Source of the DNA: DATKUC01 sp964553615
Lineage (GTDB): Bacteria > Spirochaetota > Spirochaetia > DSM-27196 > DATKUC01
Reading direction: 5' to 3'
Assembly (NCBI GenBank): GCA_964553615.1
Contig: CAZKMA010000003.1
Location: forward strand, 80,908-144,907
DNA: 64,000 nucleotides
The notes under the pieces were generated by a model, which had not been told where the DNA came from, made no database searches, and saw nothing but the letters and a program-made list of their open reading frames with translations. The translations under genes were made by a program, and so were the position numbers. Of the stretch, positions 43,852 to 52,418 are shown one piece after another. Positions within the stretch are counted from its first letter, which is position 1. Each line of letters begins with the position of its first letter.

Positions 43852-44856
43852 ATGCGAAAAGTAGTGCGGTTTCTCGCAGTGGGTGCGCTTTTTCTTGCGG
43901 CGGCCGGCGTGGTATTTGCGGGCGGTTCAACCGAGAAACAGGGAAAGCCCATAATCGGTATTTCGAAGATCGTGACCCATCCGGCGCTGGATGCGGTGGA
44001 AAAAGGGGTTCAGGACGAACTTGCCGCCGAGGGTTTTGACGTGCAGTACGATCTGCAAAATGCGAACGGGGACGTCAATACCGCCAAGCAGATTGCGAAC
44101 AAGTTCAAGTCCGAAAACGTTGCGGCGGCAGTCGGCATTGCAACTCCTACCGCCATTGCGCTTGCTGAAACCATGAAGAAGATTCCGGTTATCTTCTCCG
44201 CGGTTACCGATCCTGTTTCCGCAGGTCTTGTTCCGTCGCTGACTCAGAGCGCTCCGAACGTAACCGGCTACTCCGACATGACACCGGTCAAGCAGCAGAT
44301 CGAGATGCTCAGCAAGTTCATGAACATCAAGCGGCTCGGCCACGTTTATTCGAGCAGTGAGCCGAATGCGGTGGTCCTTGCCGATATGGTAAAGAAGGCG
44401 TGTGCGGAACTCGGTATTCAGTTCGTGCCGGCAACTGTCACCAATTCGGCCGAAGTGCGTCAGGCAACGCAGTCTATCGTTGGACGGGTTGACGCAATTT
44501 ATGTCAGCACCGACAACACCGTGGTCTCTGCGCTCAGCTCTCTTACCGAGGTAGCAACGCAGGCGAAGATTCCGGTCATCTCGGCAGATCCGAGCTCGGC
44601 GGAAACCTATGATATCCTTGCGGCATACGGATTCGACTACTACACCATGGGCCGGGCAACGGGCAAGCTCGTTGGAGAAATCCTGAAAGGAAAATCGCCC
44701 GGCAGTATCCCGACTCAGTTCCTGACCGACCGGAAGGACCTCATCCTCCTGGTAAACAAGGACGTAGCAAAGAAGCTTGGCGTTACCCTTCCGGCCAGCC
44801 TCATCAACGAAGCCGACAAGATCGTTGAAAACGGGAAGCTCGTCAACAAAAAGTAG
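43852..44856 (+). CDS. ABC_sub_bind (TrpX-type) substrate-binding protein
   Basis: Periplasmic binding protein of 334 aa. Signal peptide ends AGVVFAGGSTEK. Mature domain motifs are IGISKIVTHPALDAVEKG, FSAVTDPVSAGLV, and VYSSSEPNAVV, all usual in the ABC_sub_bind/TrpX family, which includes tryptophan or tyrosine transporters and uncharacterised ones. AAGGAGG precedes the ATG at 43852. A permease and ATPase follow. Nothing links it firmly to the mannobiose genes; it has its own 117-nt upstream spacer with only a weak promoter match. Confidence 0.9.
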   Translation: MRKVVRFLAVGALFLAAAGVVFAGGSTEKQGKPIIGISKIVTHPALDAVEKGVQDELAAEGFDVQYDLQNANGDVNTAKQIANKFKSENVAAAVGIATPTAIALAETMKKIPVIFSAVTDPVSAGLVPSLTQSAPNVTGYSDMTPVKQQIEMLSKFMNIKRLGHVYSSSEPNAVVLADMVKKACAELGIQFVPATVTNSAEVRQATQSIVGRVDAIYVSTDNTVVSALSSLTEVATQAKIPVISADPSSAETYDILAAYGFDYYTMGRATGKLVGEILKGKSPGSIPTQFLTDRKDLILLVNKDVAKKLGVTLPASLINEADKIVENGKLVNKK

Positions 44857-44937
44857 ACCCGATCGACCCAACATGCCCACCGGTTCGTTTCATGCTCTCA
44901 CGGAGTGGAGATTCGGACTGGCGGGCAATTTCATTTC

Positions 44938-44946
44938 TGGTATAAT
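44938..44946 (+). promoter_or_regulatory. Extended -10 promoter candidate before the TrpX-system permease
   Basis: TGGTATAAT matches an extended -10 element; no -35 is evident. It would allow separate transcription of permease and ATPase within the spacer after the binding-protein gene. Confidence 0.45.
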
Positions 44947-44979
44947 GGCTACCAACATCTGAATGCAAGGAATCAGCGC

Positions 44980-45921
44980 ATGATCGAAGGAATCCTCTTA
45001 GAGGGATTGATCTATGGAATCATGGTACTCGGGGTATTCATCACCTTCCGGATCCTCGATTTTCCCGATCTGACAGTCGACGGTTCGTTTCCGCTCGGTG
45101 CAGCCATCATGGCCAGCATGATAGTTGCCGGGCAGCCGCTCTGGTTCGCGCTTGTCATAGCCACCTTCGGCGGGGTTGCGGCAGGTGTTGTGACCGCCCT
45201 CATCCACAACAAGCTCGGAGTTCCTCATCTGCTTGCCGGTATTCTTACCATGACCATGCTCTATTCGGTGAACATCCGGGTAATGGGCGGAAAAGCGAAC
45301 ATCTCCCTCATCCGAAAGCACACGATTCTCTCGAACTGGAATTCACTCTTTCCCGGCATGACACAGGACATGTCCAACCTGATCTTCTTCTTCATCGTCG
45401 TGGTCATTGTCATGATAGCACTGAACATTTTCTTCAGGATGGACCTGGGCATTACGATGGGGGCCATGGGGAATAATCCGCAGGTGGTCATCTCAACGGG
45501 AACCAACCCGGCAACCCTGAAGCTCATCGGCGTGGGGCTGTCCAACGGCATGGTGGCCATCGCCGGCGCATTCGCCGCCCAGTATCAGGGATTTGCGGAC
45601 GTCAATCTCGGCCAGGGTACAATCATCTCCGGGCTCGCCTCGGTCATGATCGGCGAGTTTCTCTGGAAGTCCAACCGCATATCCGTTCTGACCCTCAGGG
45701 TCATACTCGGGTCCATACTGTTTCGGGGCGTCATGTACCTGGGGCGGTTCTACGGCTATTACATCAACCTGACACCGAACGATCTGAAGCTCATAACGGG
45801 TCTTCTCATAATTCTCAGCCTCATCATAACCAAGGGGCGGGACACAATGAAGTGGTTCACCTGGAACCGGAAGAACGAGTCTTCCGGAAACCCGGCAAAG
45901 GCCGCGGAGGTGAAACGATGA
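44980..45921 (+). CDS. ABC transporter permease, TrpY-type
   Basis: Inner-membrane permease of 313 aa with about 8 hydrophobic segments, of the branched permease family used by TrpXYZ-like systems. Conserved parts include FRILDFPDLTVDGSFPLGAA, NNPQVVISTGTN and a GLASVMIGEFLW segment. AAGGA stands before the ATG at 44980; a longer start at 44905 would span the promoter candidate. It overlaps the ATPase gene by 4 bp. Confidence 0.9.
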   Translation: MIEGILLEGLIYGIMVLGVFITFRILDFPDLTVDGSFPLGAAIMASMIVAGQPLWFALVIATFGGVAAGVVTALIHNKLGVPHLLAGILTMTMLYSVNIRVMGGKANISLIRKHTILSNWNSLFPGMTQDMSNLIFFFIVVVIVMIALNIFFRMDLGITMGAMGNNPQVVISTGTNPATLKLIGVGLSNGMVAIAGAFAAQYQGFADVNLGQGTIISGLASVMIGEFLWKSNRISVLTLRVILGSILFRGVMYLGRFYGYYINLTPNDLKLITGLLIILSLIITKGRDTMKWFTWNRKNESSGNPAKAAEVKR

Positions 45922-46724
45922 TCCGTATCGAACAGATAACCAAGATCTTCAACCCGGGCACGAACAACGAGAATACCGCAATCCGGAACATCAATCTGAA
46001 TGTCGACGAGGGAGATTTCATAACCGTCATCGGCAGCAACGGCGCGGGAAAGACTACGCTCCTGAATCTTATTTCCGGAACCGAAAGCGTAACCTCCGGC
46101 CGGGTCTTCATTAACGATCGGGACGTGACGCGAGATCCCGAGTACAAGCGGGCGAAATATATAGGCCGGATTTTCCAGAATCCGACAATGGGCACCGCCG
46201 GAAATATGTCGGTGGAAGACAACATGCTCATCACCTACCTCAAGGGCATGAAGGGGCTGAAGGTCAGTCTCAACGGCAAGATGCGTGCTTTTTTCCGGCA
46301 GGAGCTGGGGCCGCTGCAGATGGGCCTGGAAGATCGAATGAAGGACAACGTGGGACTTCTGTCCGGCGGTCAGCGACAGGCTCTGACCCTGCTCATGATG
46401 GTCATCTCTCGTCCGGCGCTGATTCTGCTCGACGAGCACACTGCTGCGCTGGATCCGAAGAACGCACAGATTGTTCTGGATCTCACCATGCGATACATCA
46501 AGGAGTACAAGCTCACCAGCATGATGATAACGCACAACATGAGTCATGCAATTGAGTATGGCAACCGGCTGCTCATGATGGACCAGGGAGAAATCATACT
46601 CGACGTCTCCGGCGAGGAAAAGCGACAGTTGACCGTGGACAAGCTGGTCCGCAAGTTCCACGAAATCCGCAAGAGAACTCTGGAGAACGATGAGATTCTG
46701 CTTGCCGAGGACAGGGACTCGTAA
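45918..46724 (+). CDS. ABC transporter ATPase, TrpZ-type
   Basis: ABC ATPase of 268 aa. Walker A GSNGAGKTTLLN, signature LSGGQRQALTLLMM, Walker B LILLDEHTAALDP, with His in place of the usual Pro after Glu, as is common in this subfamily. Starts at 45918 overlapping the permease stop. It completes the three-gene importer. Confidence 0.92.
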   Translation: MIRIEQITKIFNPGTNNENTAIRNINLNVDEGDFITVIGSNGAGKTTLLNLISGTESVTSGRVFINDRDVTRDPEYKRAKYIGRIFQNPTMGTAGNMSVEDNMLITYLKGMKGLKVSLNGKMRAFFRQELGPLQMGLEDRMKDNVGLLSGGQRQALTLLMMVISRPALILLDEHTAALDPKNAQIVLDLTMRYIKEYKLTSMMITHNMSHAIEYGNRLLMMDQGEIILDVSGEEKRQLTVDKLVRKFHEIRKRTLENDEILLAEDRDS

Positions 46725-46750
46725 GGCCCTTCAGCGGTGCGGACGGTTCC

Positions 46751-46774
46751 TATCAACACGCTCAGTGATACTTC
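46751..46774 (+). repeat. Dispersed 24-bp palindromic repeat, copy 3
   Basis: TATCAACACG, 4 nt, GTGATACTTC, flanked by GGTTCC and AGATGGA as in copy 2. It lies between convergent genes and its end overlaps the stop codon of the DUF72 gene. Confidence 0.8.
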
Positions 46775-47561
46775 AGATGGATCCCGATGGTGAAAGGAGC
46801 AGCTTCAGTTCCCGAGCGTTCTGAAATGCATTGCCCTGAAAGTGATTGTTGAACGCAATCATCATCATTGAAACCTGGTCTGCGACCGACCGGATCGCCC
46901 CGGAGAGCCCGCTAATCTCTTCCGGCGTATAGAGGTAGTTGTAGCGGGTCACATTGTCTCCGCTCCACCATTTGTCGCGGTTCCTCCCGTGAAGTCGCAG
47001 GTAGGATGCGTCTCCGGTGGTAACCGTCGAAAGCCCGGGCAGCCCCTTCAGCTGTGGAAGATCAACCAGAACGAGCTTCAGCGAGTGCTCGCGCATGTAG
47101 GTGAACACCCGCTCGGTCAGCCACTCCCGGTTGCGAAATTCGATGAAAATCGGCAGCCGGGCCGCGGAGTTGCACAGATCTGCGAGGTACCTGCGGTTTT
47201 CCGCGGTATAATGGAAGCTGTAGGGAAATTGAAACAGGACGGCAACGAGCTTCTCTGCCTGCAAGAGCGGGTGGATTCCTGAGCAAAACTGGTCAAGGCG
47301 TCCCGGCCAGTCTCTGTCCCGTTCGTGAGTAAGCGACCGATGCGCCTTGATTGAAAAGCGGAAATCGGCGGAGGTTGCCGCGGCCATGCGTTCAAGCGTT
47401 GAAGCTTCCGGCATGGTATAATAGGAAAAATCAATCTCGACGAATGAAAATTGCTGAGAATACCATGCGAGATATTCTGATGCACGCAGGGTTTGAGGAT
47501 AGACTCGACCGACCCAGTCCTTGTACGAATAGCCGGAAGTTCCGACGAGAACGGTGCCCAC
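46773..47561 (-). CDS. DUF72-family protein
   Basis: TIM-barrel DUF72 protein of 262 aa, function unproven. Marks are the N-terminal VGTSGYSYKDWVGRVYP, the SFVEIDFSYYTMP segment and the late YLRLHGRN. The start is a GTG at 47561 with TACAAT only 6 nt upstream and no ribosome site, so the mRNA may be leaderless. It is divergent from the EF-G gene. Confidence 0.9.
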   Translation of the reverse strand: MGTVLVGTSGYSYKDWVGRVYPQTLRASEYLAWYSQQFSFVEIDFSYYTMPEASTLERMAAATSADFRFSIKAHRSLTHERDRDWPGRLDQFCSGIHPLLQAEKLVAVLFQFPYSFHYTAENRRYLADLCNSAARLPIFIEFRNREWLTERVFTYMREHSLKLVLVDLPQLKGLPGLSTVTTGDASYLRLHGRNRDKWWSGDNVTRYNYLYTPEEISGLSGAIRSVADQVSMMMIAFNNHFQGNAFQNARELKLLLSPSGSI

Positions 47562-47684
47562 GCGGGCATTGTAGCAGATAACTGCCGTACGAGGTATTGA
47601 TGAAAGTAGTCTAATCTGATTATATTAGCGGCCAGAAGCGTCCCGTTTCTCTTGCAGTCGTAAAAGAACTATCATGACAATCCG

Positions 47685-47711
47685 TTGACAACACGAATGG
47701 ATGCCTACACT
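47685..47711 (+). promoter_or_regulatory. Putative EF-G promoter
   Basis: TTGACA (47685-47690) and TACACT (47706-47711) are 15 nt apart, shorter than ideal. The leader would be about 25 nt and includes GAGAGG upstream of the ATG at 47743. Confidence 0.5.
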
Positions 47712-47742
47712 GCAGAAACAGAGTTGAGAGGTTGTTAGTTGT

Positions 47743-49830
47743 ATGTATACTGATTTGACTAAGCTCCGGAACATCGGAATTAGCGCTCACATCGATTCGG
47801 GGAAAACCACCCTGACGGAGCGCATCCTGTTCTACTGTGAAAAGATTCACGCCATTCACGAAGTCCGTGGAAAAGATGGTGTCGGAGCCACCATGGACTC
47901 AATGGAGCTCGAGCGCGAGCGCGGAATAACCATCCAGTCGGCGGCCACAAACGTTACGTGGAAGGACCATGTGATCAACATTATCGACACCCCGGGCCAT
48001 GTCGACTTCACTATTGAAGTGGAGCGGGCGCTGCGGGTGCTCGATGGAGCGGTGCTCGTTCTCTGCGCCGTCGCCGGTGTTCAGTCCCAGTCCATAACCG
48101 TAGACCGGCAGCTGAAGCGATACAACGTACCGTTCGTTGCATTCATAAACAAGGCGGACCGAACCGGTTCAAACCCGTACCGGGTAAAAGACCAGCTCAT
48201 AGAGAAACTCGGTCACAACGCCGTACTCATGCAGATGCCGATAGGTCTCGAAGATAAGTTCGACGGCCTCGTAGACCTCGTCAAGATGAAGGCGGTCTAT
48301 TTCGACGGACCTGCCGGAGAGGTCATTCGCGAAACGGAAATTCCCGAGGCGCTCAGGGAAGAGGCGCAGCGCCGTCACGAGGAGCTCATCGACGCGGCAT
48401 CCATGTTTTCCGATGAGCTTGCAGAGGCGTACCTCGAGGGCGATGCAAGCGAGGAGCTCATCCATCAGGCAGTGAGAAGCGGCGTGCTTCGCCGTGAACT
48501 CACCCCGGTGTTCATTGGATCGGCCTACAAGAACAAGGGTGTACAGACACTCCTGAACGCGGTAACCCGTTATCTGCCGGATCCGACGCAGATCCGCAAC
48601 GTGGCGCTCGACCTCGACAAAGGCGAAGAGGAGCGGGTGCTCGATTCGGATGGGGAAAAGCCGACAGTTGCTCTGGCGTTCAAACTGGAAGAGGGGCAGT
48701 ATGGCCAGCTGACCTACCTGCGCATCTATCAGGGCAGCGTCAAGAAAGGCATGGAGCTGTACAACGTCCGATCACGCAGAAAGTTCAAAGTCGGTCGGCT
48801 CATCCGCATGCATTCGAACCACACCGAGGACATTACCGAAGCCGGAAGCGGCGATATTGTCGCACTGTTCGGCGTTGACTGCGCGTCAGGCGACACGATG
48901 TGTGACCCGTCACTCAACTACTCAATGACGTCGATGTATGTACCGAACCCGGTCATCGAGCTTGCAATAACCCCGAAGGACAAAAAGTCCTCGGATCAGA
49001 TGGGCAAGGCGTTGAACCGCTTCACGAAGGAAGATCCAACCTTCCGGACGTTCGTGGATCCGGAATCTCAGCAGACGATCATTCAGGGCATGGGCGAGCT
49101 TCACCTGGACGTGTACATAGAGCGAATGCGGCGCGAATACAAGGCAGAGGTGGATACCGGAATGCCGCAGGTTGCCTATCGCGAGGCGATCAGTGAACGC
49201 GTTGAGTTCGACTATACGCACAAGAAGCAGACCGGTGGTTCGGGTCAGTTTGGCCGCGTTGCCGGATACGTGGAACCCATAGAAGAGAAGGACTTCGAGT
49301 TCGTGAACAGCATAAAGGGTGGTGTAATCCCGATCGAGTACGTGCCATCGGTCGAAAAGGGATTCCGCGCAGCATGCCTGAAGGGTTCCCTGATCGGGTT
49401 CCCGGTCATCGGTGTCCGTGCGGTCATCAACGATGGAAGCACCCATCCGGTCGACTCGTCGAACCTTGCGTTTGAGATGGCGGCAATCGGCGCATTCCGC
49501 GGCCTGTACCCGAAGGCGAAACCCGTTATCCTCGAACCGATCATGAAGGTATCGGTAGAAGGTCCAACCGAGTTTGCCGGCAACATCTTTGCGAGCATTA
49601 ACCAGCGTCGCGGCATCATCGTCGCCTCCAGCGAGGACGGAAACTCGTCCCGCATAGAGGGAGAGGTCCCGTTGAGTGAAATGTTCGGATATTCCACCGT
49701 CCTCCGTTCTCTTACGCAGGGCAAAGCGGAGTACTCCATGGAGTTTCTGAAATATGGCAAGGTCCCGACCAATATTGCCGAGGAACTGAAAAAGGAGTAT
49801 GAACAGAAACGAAAGGCTGAGCAGCGATAG
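47743..49830 (+). CDS. fusA: Elongation factor G, spirochaete/mitochondrial EF-G1 type
   Basis: Translational GTPase of 695 aa. G1 is AHIDSGKTTLTER, G3 is DTPGHVDF, G4 is NKADR. The segment IHEVRGKDGVGATMDSMELE and the following SAATNVTWKD are typical of the mitochondrial-type EF-G1 found also in spirochaetes, where translocation and ribosome recycling are divided between two EF-Gs (known for Borrelia). This one should be the translocase. It is followed 18 nt later by an ATPase gene and a strong terminator. Confidence 0.95.
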   Translation: MYTDLTKLRNIGISAHIDSGKTTLTERILFYCEKIHAIHEVRGKDGVGATMDSMELERERGITIQSAATNVTWKDHVINIIDTPGHVDFTIEVERALRVLDGAVLVLCAVAGVQSQSITVDRQLKRYNVPFVAFINKADRTGSNPYRVKDQLIEKLGHNAVLMQMPIGLEDKFDGLVDLVKMKAVYFDGPAGEVIRETEIPEALREEAQRRHEELIDAASMFSDELAEAYLEGDASEELIHQAVRSGVLRRELTPVFIGSAYKNKGVQTLLNAVTRYLPDPTQIRNVALDLDKGEEERVLDSDGEKPTVALAFKLEEGQYGQLTYLRIYQGSVKKGMELYNVRSRRKFKVGRLIRMHSNHTEDITEAGSGDIVALFGVDCASGDTMCDPSLNYSMTSMYVPNPVIELAITPKDKKSSDQMGKALNRFTKEDPTFRTFVDPESQQTIIQGMGELHLDVYIERMRREYKAEVDTGMPQVAYREAISERVEFDYTHKKQTGGSGQFGRVAGYVEPIEEKDFEFVNSIKGGVIPIEYVPSVEKGFRAACLKGSLIGFPVIGVRAVINDGSTHPVDSSNLAFEMAAIGAFRGLYPKAKPVILEPIMKVSVEGPTEFAGNIFASINQRRGIIVASSEDGNSSRIEGEVPLSEMFGYSTVLRSLTQGKAEYSMEFLKYGKVPTNIAEELKKEYEQKRKAEQR

Positions 49831-49848
49831 GGCAGAGGGAGGAATATC

Positions 49849-50553
49849 ATGATTAAAACCGAGCTTGTAAAGCGGAGTCCGTTGCGAATTCTGGAGAAGT
49901 CCACCCACGGCGGTCTTGCGGCAGGTGAACTGGGCATCATTGCGTCGCGCAAAGGCGTGGGAAAAACCGCGTGCCTGGTACACATCGCGACCGACAAGTT
50001 GCTCCAGGGCAAGCACGTTATCCACGTCTCCTTCGCCGGCCGGACCGACCACATAATCAGCTGGTACGAGGATATCTTCCGCGAAATTGCAAAGAAGCGG
50101 AGTCTCGACAGCGCGATGGACATTCACGACGAATTGATCAAGCACCGCGTTATTATGAACTTCAGCCTGGATGGTGTTACCATCGAGCAGGTGCTGAAGA
50201 GCGTGCGCGCAATGGTCAAGGAAGGCGGCTTTGCCGCAGACATCGTTATCGTTGATGGATTCGACTTCTACGAACAGAAGGTCGATGCACTGCTCAAGAT
50301 GAAAGAGTTTGCCCAGGAGATGGGCGTGGCGGTGTGGCTGAGCGCGTCACTTCGCGGTGATGACCCCCTGTACAAAGAGGATGGCATGCCGTTCGCCATC
50401 GAGCAATACATGGAAGCAACCGACGTGCTTATTACGCTGACTCCGCATGCCGACCATGTTCGTCTCAGTCTGATCAAGGACCATGCCCGGCAGTTGCAGG
50501 AAGAGCTGAACCTGAAGCTGGATGCAAAAAGCCTTCTGATTGCCGAAGAGTAG
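49849..50553 (+). CDS. RecA-like P-loop protein of unknown function, in EF-G operon
   Basis: Soluble protein of 234 aa. A RecA/DnaB-like core is seen: GGLAAGELGIIASRKGVGKT with a Walker A whose first Gly is replaced, VIHVSFAGRTDHIISWYEDI, Walker B DIVIVDGFDFYEQK, then VAVWLSASLRGDD. GGGAGGAATA precedes the ATG. No known function is recognised. Its place right after EF-G suggests a translation- or ribosome-linked role in this lineage (inference). Confidence 0.8.
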   Translation: MIKTELVKRSPLRILEKSTHGGLAAGELGIIASRKGVGKTACLVHIATDKLLQGKHVIHVSFAGRTDHIISWYEDIFREIAKKRSLDSAMDIHDELIKHRVIMNFSLDGVTIEQVLKSVRAMVKEGGFAADIVIVDGFDFYEQKVDALLKMKEFAQEMGVAVWLSASLRGDDPLYKEDGMPFAIEQYMEATDVLITLTPHADHVRLSLIKDHARQLQEELNLKLDAKSLLIAEE

Positions 50554-50623
50554 GATACGAATCCTCAGCGCGAGTTGGTAACCCCGACACGCGCGCAGCT
50601 GAATTGCTGACTACTGCCTGTAC

Positions 50624-50652
50624 CGCGCGGCTGAACGCCGCGCGTTTTTTTT
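50624..50652 (+). terminator. Strong intrinsic terminator of the EF-G operon
   Basis: CGCGCGGC and GCCGCGCG form a perfect 8-bp stem with TGAAC loop, followed by eight Ts (50645-50652). It ends the EF-G/ATPase transcript. Confidence 0.92.
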
Positions 50653-50729
50653 GCCCTGACGACTGACCGGCTGTCTGCAGGCCCCGACTCGGTGTTCGCG
50701 GCCAAGGACTCTTCGTTTGCAACGGACTC

Positions 50730-50829
50730 NNNNNNNNNNNNNNNNNNNNNNNNNNNNNNNNNNNNNNNNNNNNNNNNNNNNNNNNNNNNNNNNNNNNNNN
50801 NNNNNNNNNNNNNNNNNNNNNNNNNNNNN
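50730..50829. other. Assembly gap (100 N) at the 3' end of nth
   Basis: Exactly 100 N. The flanks share the word TGCAACGGA, and the left flank reads as diverged repeats of GAGTCC-based codons on the minus strand, so a repeat probably caused the break. Confidence 0.9.
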
Positions 50830-51486
50830 TGCAACGGATCCGGCAAGCGGGCAGCGTGAGCACCACGGTGACTGCGGGGTGCAGATACTCTGTCCGAAAC
50901 TTACCAATAGCTCATTTGTCTCTATCCAGAGCGACTCGGGAAGCAGCTGTCGCAGTGCATCCTCCGACCCCAGAGCGTTTTTTGTGTGAATCCAGCCAAG
51001 TCGGTTCGCAATACGATGAACATGGGTGTCCACACAGATTGCCGGAATACCGAAACCGAGTCCGAGTACCAGATTTGCGGTTTTCAACCCCACTCCCGGC
51101 AGCGCGGTGAGATCCTCGGCGGAACGTGGAACGGATCCGTCATGAAGCTCCATGATGATCCGGGACACTTCGCGAATGTTACTCGCTTTTGTGCGGTAGA
51201 AGCCTGCCGGGAATATGAGTGATGCGATTTCGGACTCAGGCACATCGAGCATCTGTTGCGGTGTGTATGCGCGGGCGAATAACCGCTCGGATGCCGCGAA
51301 GGTAACCTCGTCCTTTGTCCGAAGCGAGATCATGGTTGATATGAGAATTCTGTAGGGATCCTTATCTTTGTGCGCGATCTGGGAAACGGAGGGGGAGGGC
51401 CGCGACGCAACGGCGCCGCGAATAGAGGTAAAGACACGCTGCCAGGCAGCCTTGCTGCCCGGTATACCGGGGACGAGGTTACTCAG
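50830..51486 (-). CDS. nth: Endonuclease III (partial; 3' end lost in gap; probable CTG start)
   Basis: DNA glycosylase/AP lyase for oxidised pyrimidines. The helix-hairpin-helix with catalytic Lys is LPGVGLKTANLVLG, and the catalytic Asp is in ICVDTHVHRI. The N-terminal region AWQRVFTSIRG to KDPYRILISTMISLRTKDE is homologous, so the gene must start before the first ATG (51333). No ATG, GTG or TTG occurs in frame; CTG at 51484-51486 overlaps the CarD stop and has GAGGA upstream. The iron-sulphur region CTPQSPWCSRC is followed by PLAGSV, with Val where the fourth Cys is expected, right at the gap. Confidence 0.82.
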
Positions 51487-52115
51487 AAGTCCTCGTCATC
51501 CTCTTCTTCTTCGATCTCTTCCTCTTCGACCACGGGCTCCGACGCATCATCGACAGCCGCAACTGCCTTCTTTTTGCCTGAATGGTCCTGTTTGCCGTTG
51601 TCGGTCTCGAGCTTGCTGAAAACGAGTTGCTCCACATCGTCCTTTGACATGTTCAGAGAGAACGAAATCTCGTCCACCAGAAGCTTCAGGGCACTGTCGA
51701 ACAGTTTCCGTTCGAGAATCGGAAGCTCCTTGACCTTGCTGCGGTGGTACAGCGCGCGTACAACCGTGGCAATATCCGAAACGCTCCCGAGTTTCAGCAG
51801 GTCGAGGTTCATCTGATACCGAAGCTTCCAGTCTGCCGGGACCGGTTCATAGTCTTCGGAGATGAGCTTGAGCGCCGCATCCGCCTCTTTCTTGTCAACA
51901 ATGGCGCGGATTCCGAGCTCCTCTGCCTTATCCACCGGTACCATGACAGTCATGTCGGAGACCTCAAGATAGATCACGTAGTACAACAGTTTCTGATCCT
52001 TGAAACTGCGCTCTTCGATCGAGATGACCTGACCAACACCCTGCAACGGATATACCACTTCCTGGTTTTCCTTAAAGGTTGTCGCGGGGTATTTTGATTT
52101 TGTGCTGGCTTTCAT
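51483..52115 (-). CDS. carD: CarD/CdnL-family transcription regulator
   Basis: RNA-polymerase-binding regulator of 210 aa. The N-terminal Tudor-like interaction domain is seen as NQEVVYPLQGVGQVISIEER, and the helical DNA-contacting domain includes PADWKLRYQMNLDLLKLGS and HRSKVKELPILERKLFDSA. The C-terminal 25 residues are extremely acidic (Glu/Asp runs), longer than in most CarD proteins. It overlaps nth, implying translational coupling. Known CarD proteins stabilise open promoter complexes. Confidence 0.93.
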   Translation of the reverse strand: MKASTKSKYPATTFKENQEVVYPLQGVGQVISIEERSFKDQKLLYYVIYLEVSDMTVMVPVDKAEELGIRAIVDKKEADAALKLISEDYEPVPADWKLRYQMNLDLLKLGSVSDIATVVRALYHRSKVKELPILERKLFDSALKLLVDEISFSLNMSKDDVEQLVFSKLETDNGKQDHSGKKKAVAAVDDASEPVVEEEEIEEEEDDEDF

Positions 52116-52195
52116 ACAGTTTCAATATACCGAAACTCCATTTCAGCGTCAAAGGGTCGAAACGCAACCGTTCCCATTTTGAGCGGTGTGGATCC

Positions 52196-52386
52196 GGCAA
52201 TGTTGCCGCGACTTGGCAATGTTGCCGCGACTTGGCAACGAATGTTGCCGCGNNNNNNNNNNNNNNNNNNNNNNNNNNNNNNNNNNNNNNNNNNNNNNNN
52301 NNNNNNNNNNNNNNNNNNNNNNNNNNNNNNNNNNNNNNNNNNNNNNNNNNNNAATGTTGCCGCGACTTGGCAACGAATGTTGCCGC
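52196..52386. repeat. Tandem hairpin repeat array with embedded assembly gap
   Basis: Two exact 19-bp units GGCAATGTTGCCGCGACTT (52196-52214, 52215-52233) are followed by a longer 23-bp form whose arms GGCAAC and GTTGCC flank GAAT. The same units resume after the gap (52253-52352) and end at a GGGGTCGGAGG word. Each unit can form a small hairpin. Copy number is unknown because of the gap. The window from 52116 to 52418 holds no gene. Confidence 0.85.
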
Positions 52387-52409
52387 GGGGTCGGAGGATT
52401 GCGTATAAT
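52380..52409 (+). promoter_or_regulatory. Promoter formed at the repeat edge, before the TVP38-family gene
   Basis: TTGCCG (52380-52385, supplied by the last repeat unit) and TATAAT (52404-52409) are 18 nt apart. GGGGTCGGAGG occupies the spacer. The -10 box ends 9 nt before the ATG. Confidence 0.6.
52387..52397 (+). repeat. GGGGTCGGAGG repeat, non-coding copy
   Basis: Exact copy, extended to the 16-mer GGGGTCGGAGGATTGC that also occurs on the minus strand at 61922-61937. It ends the tandem hairpin array. Confidence 0.8.
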
Positions 52410-52418
52410 CCTGTCTAC

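Noticed and set aside
52196..52386. Possible CRISPR array
   Set aside because: The units are contiguous 19/23-bp repeats without unique spacers, and no cas gene is in the window.
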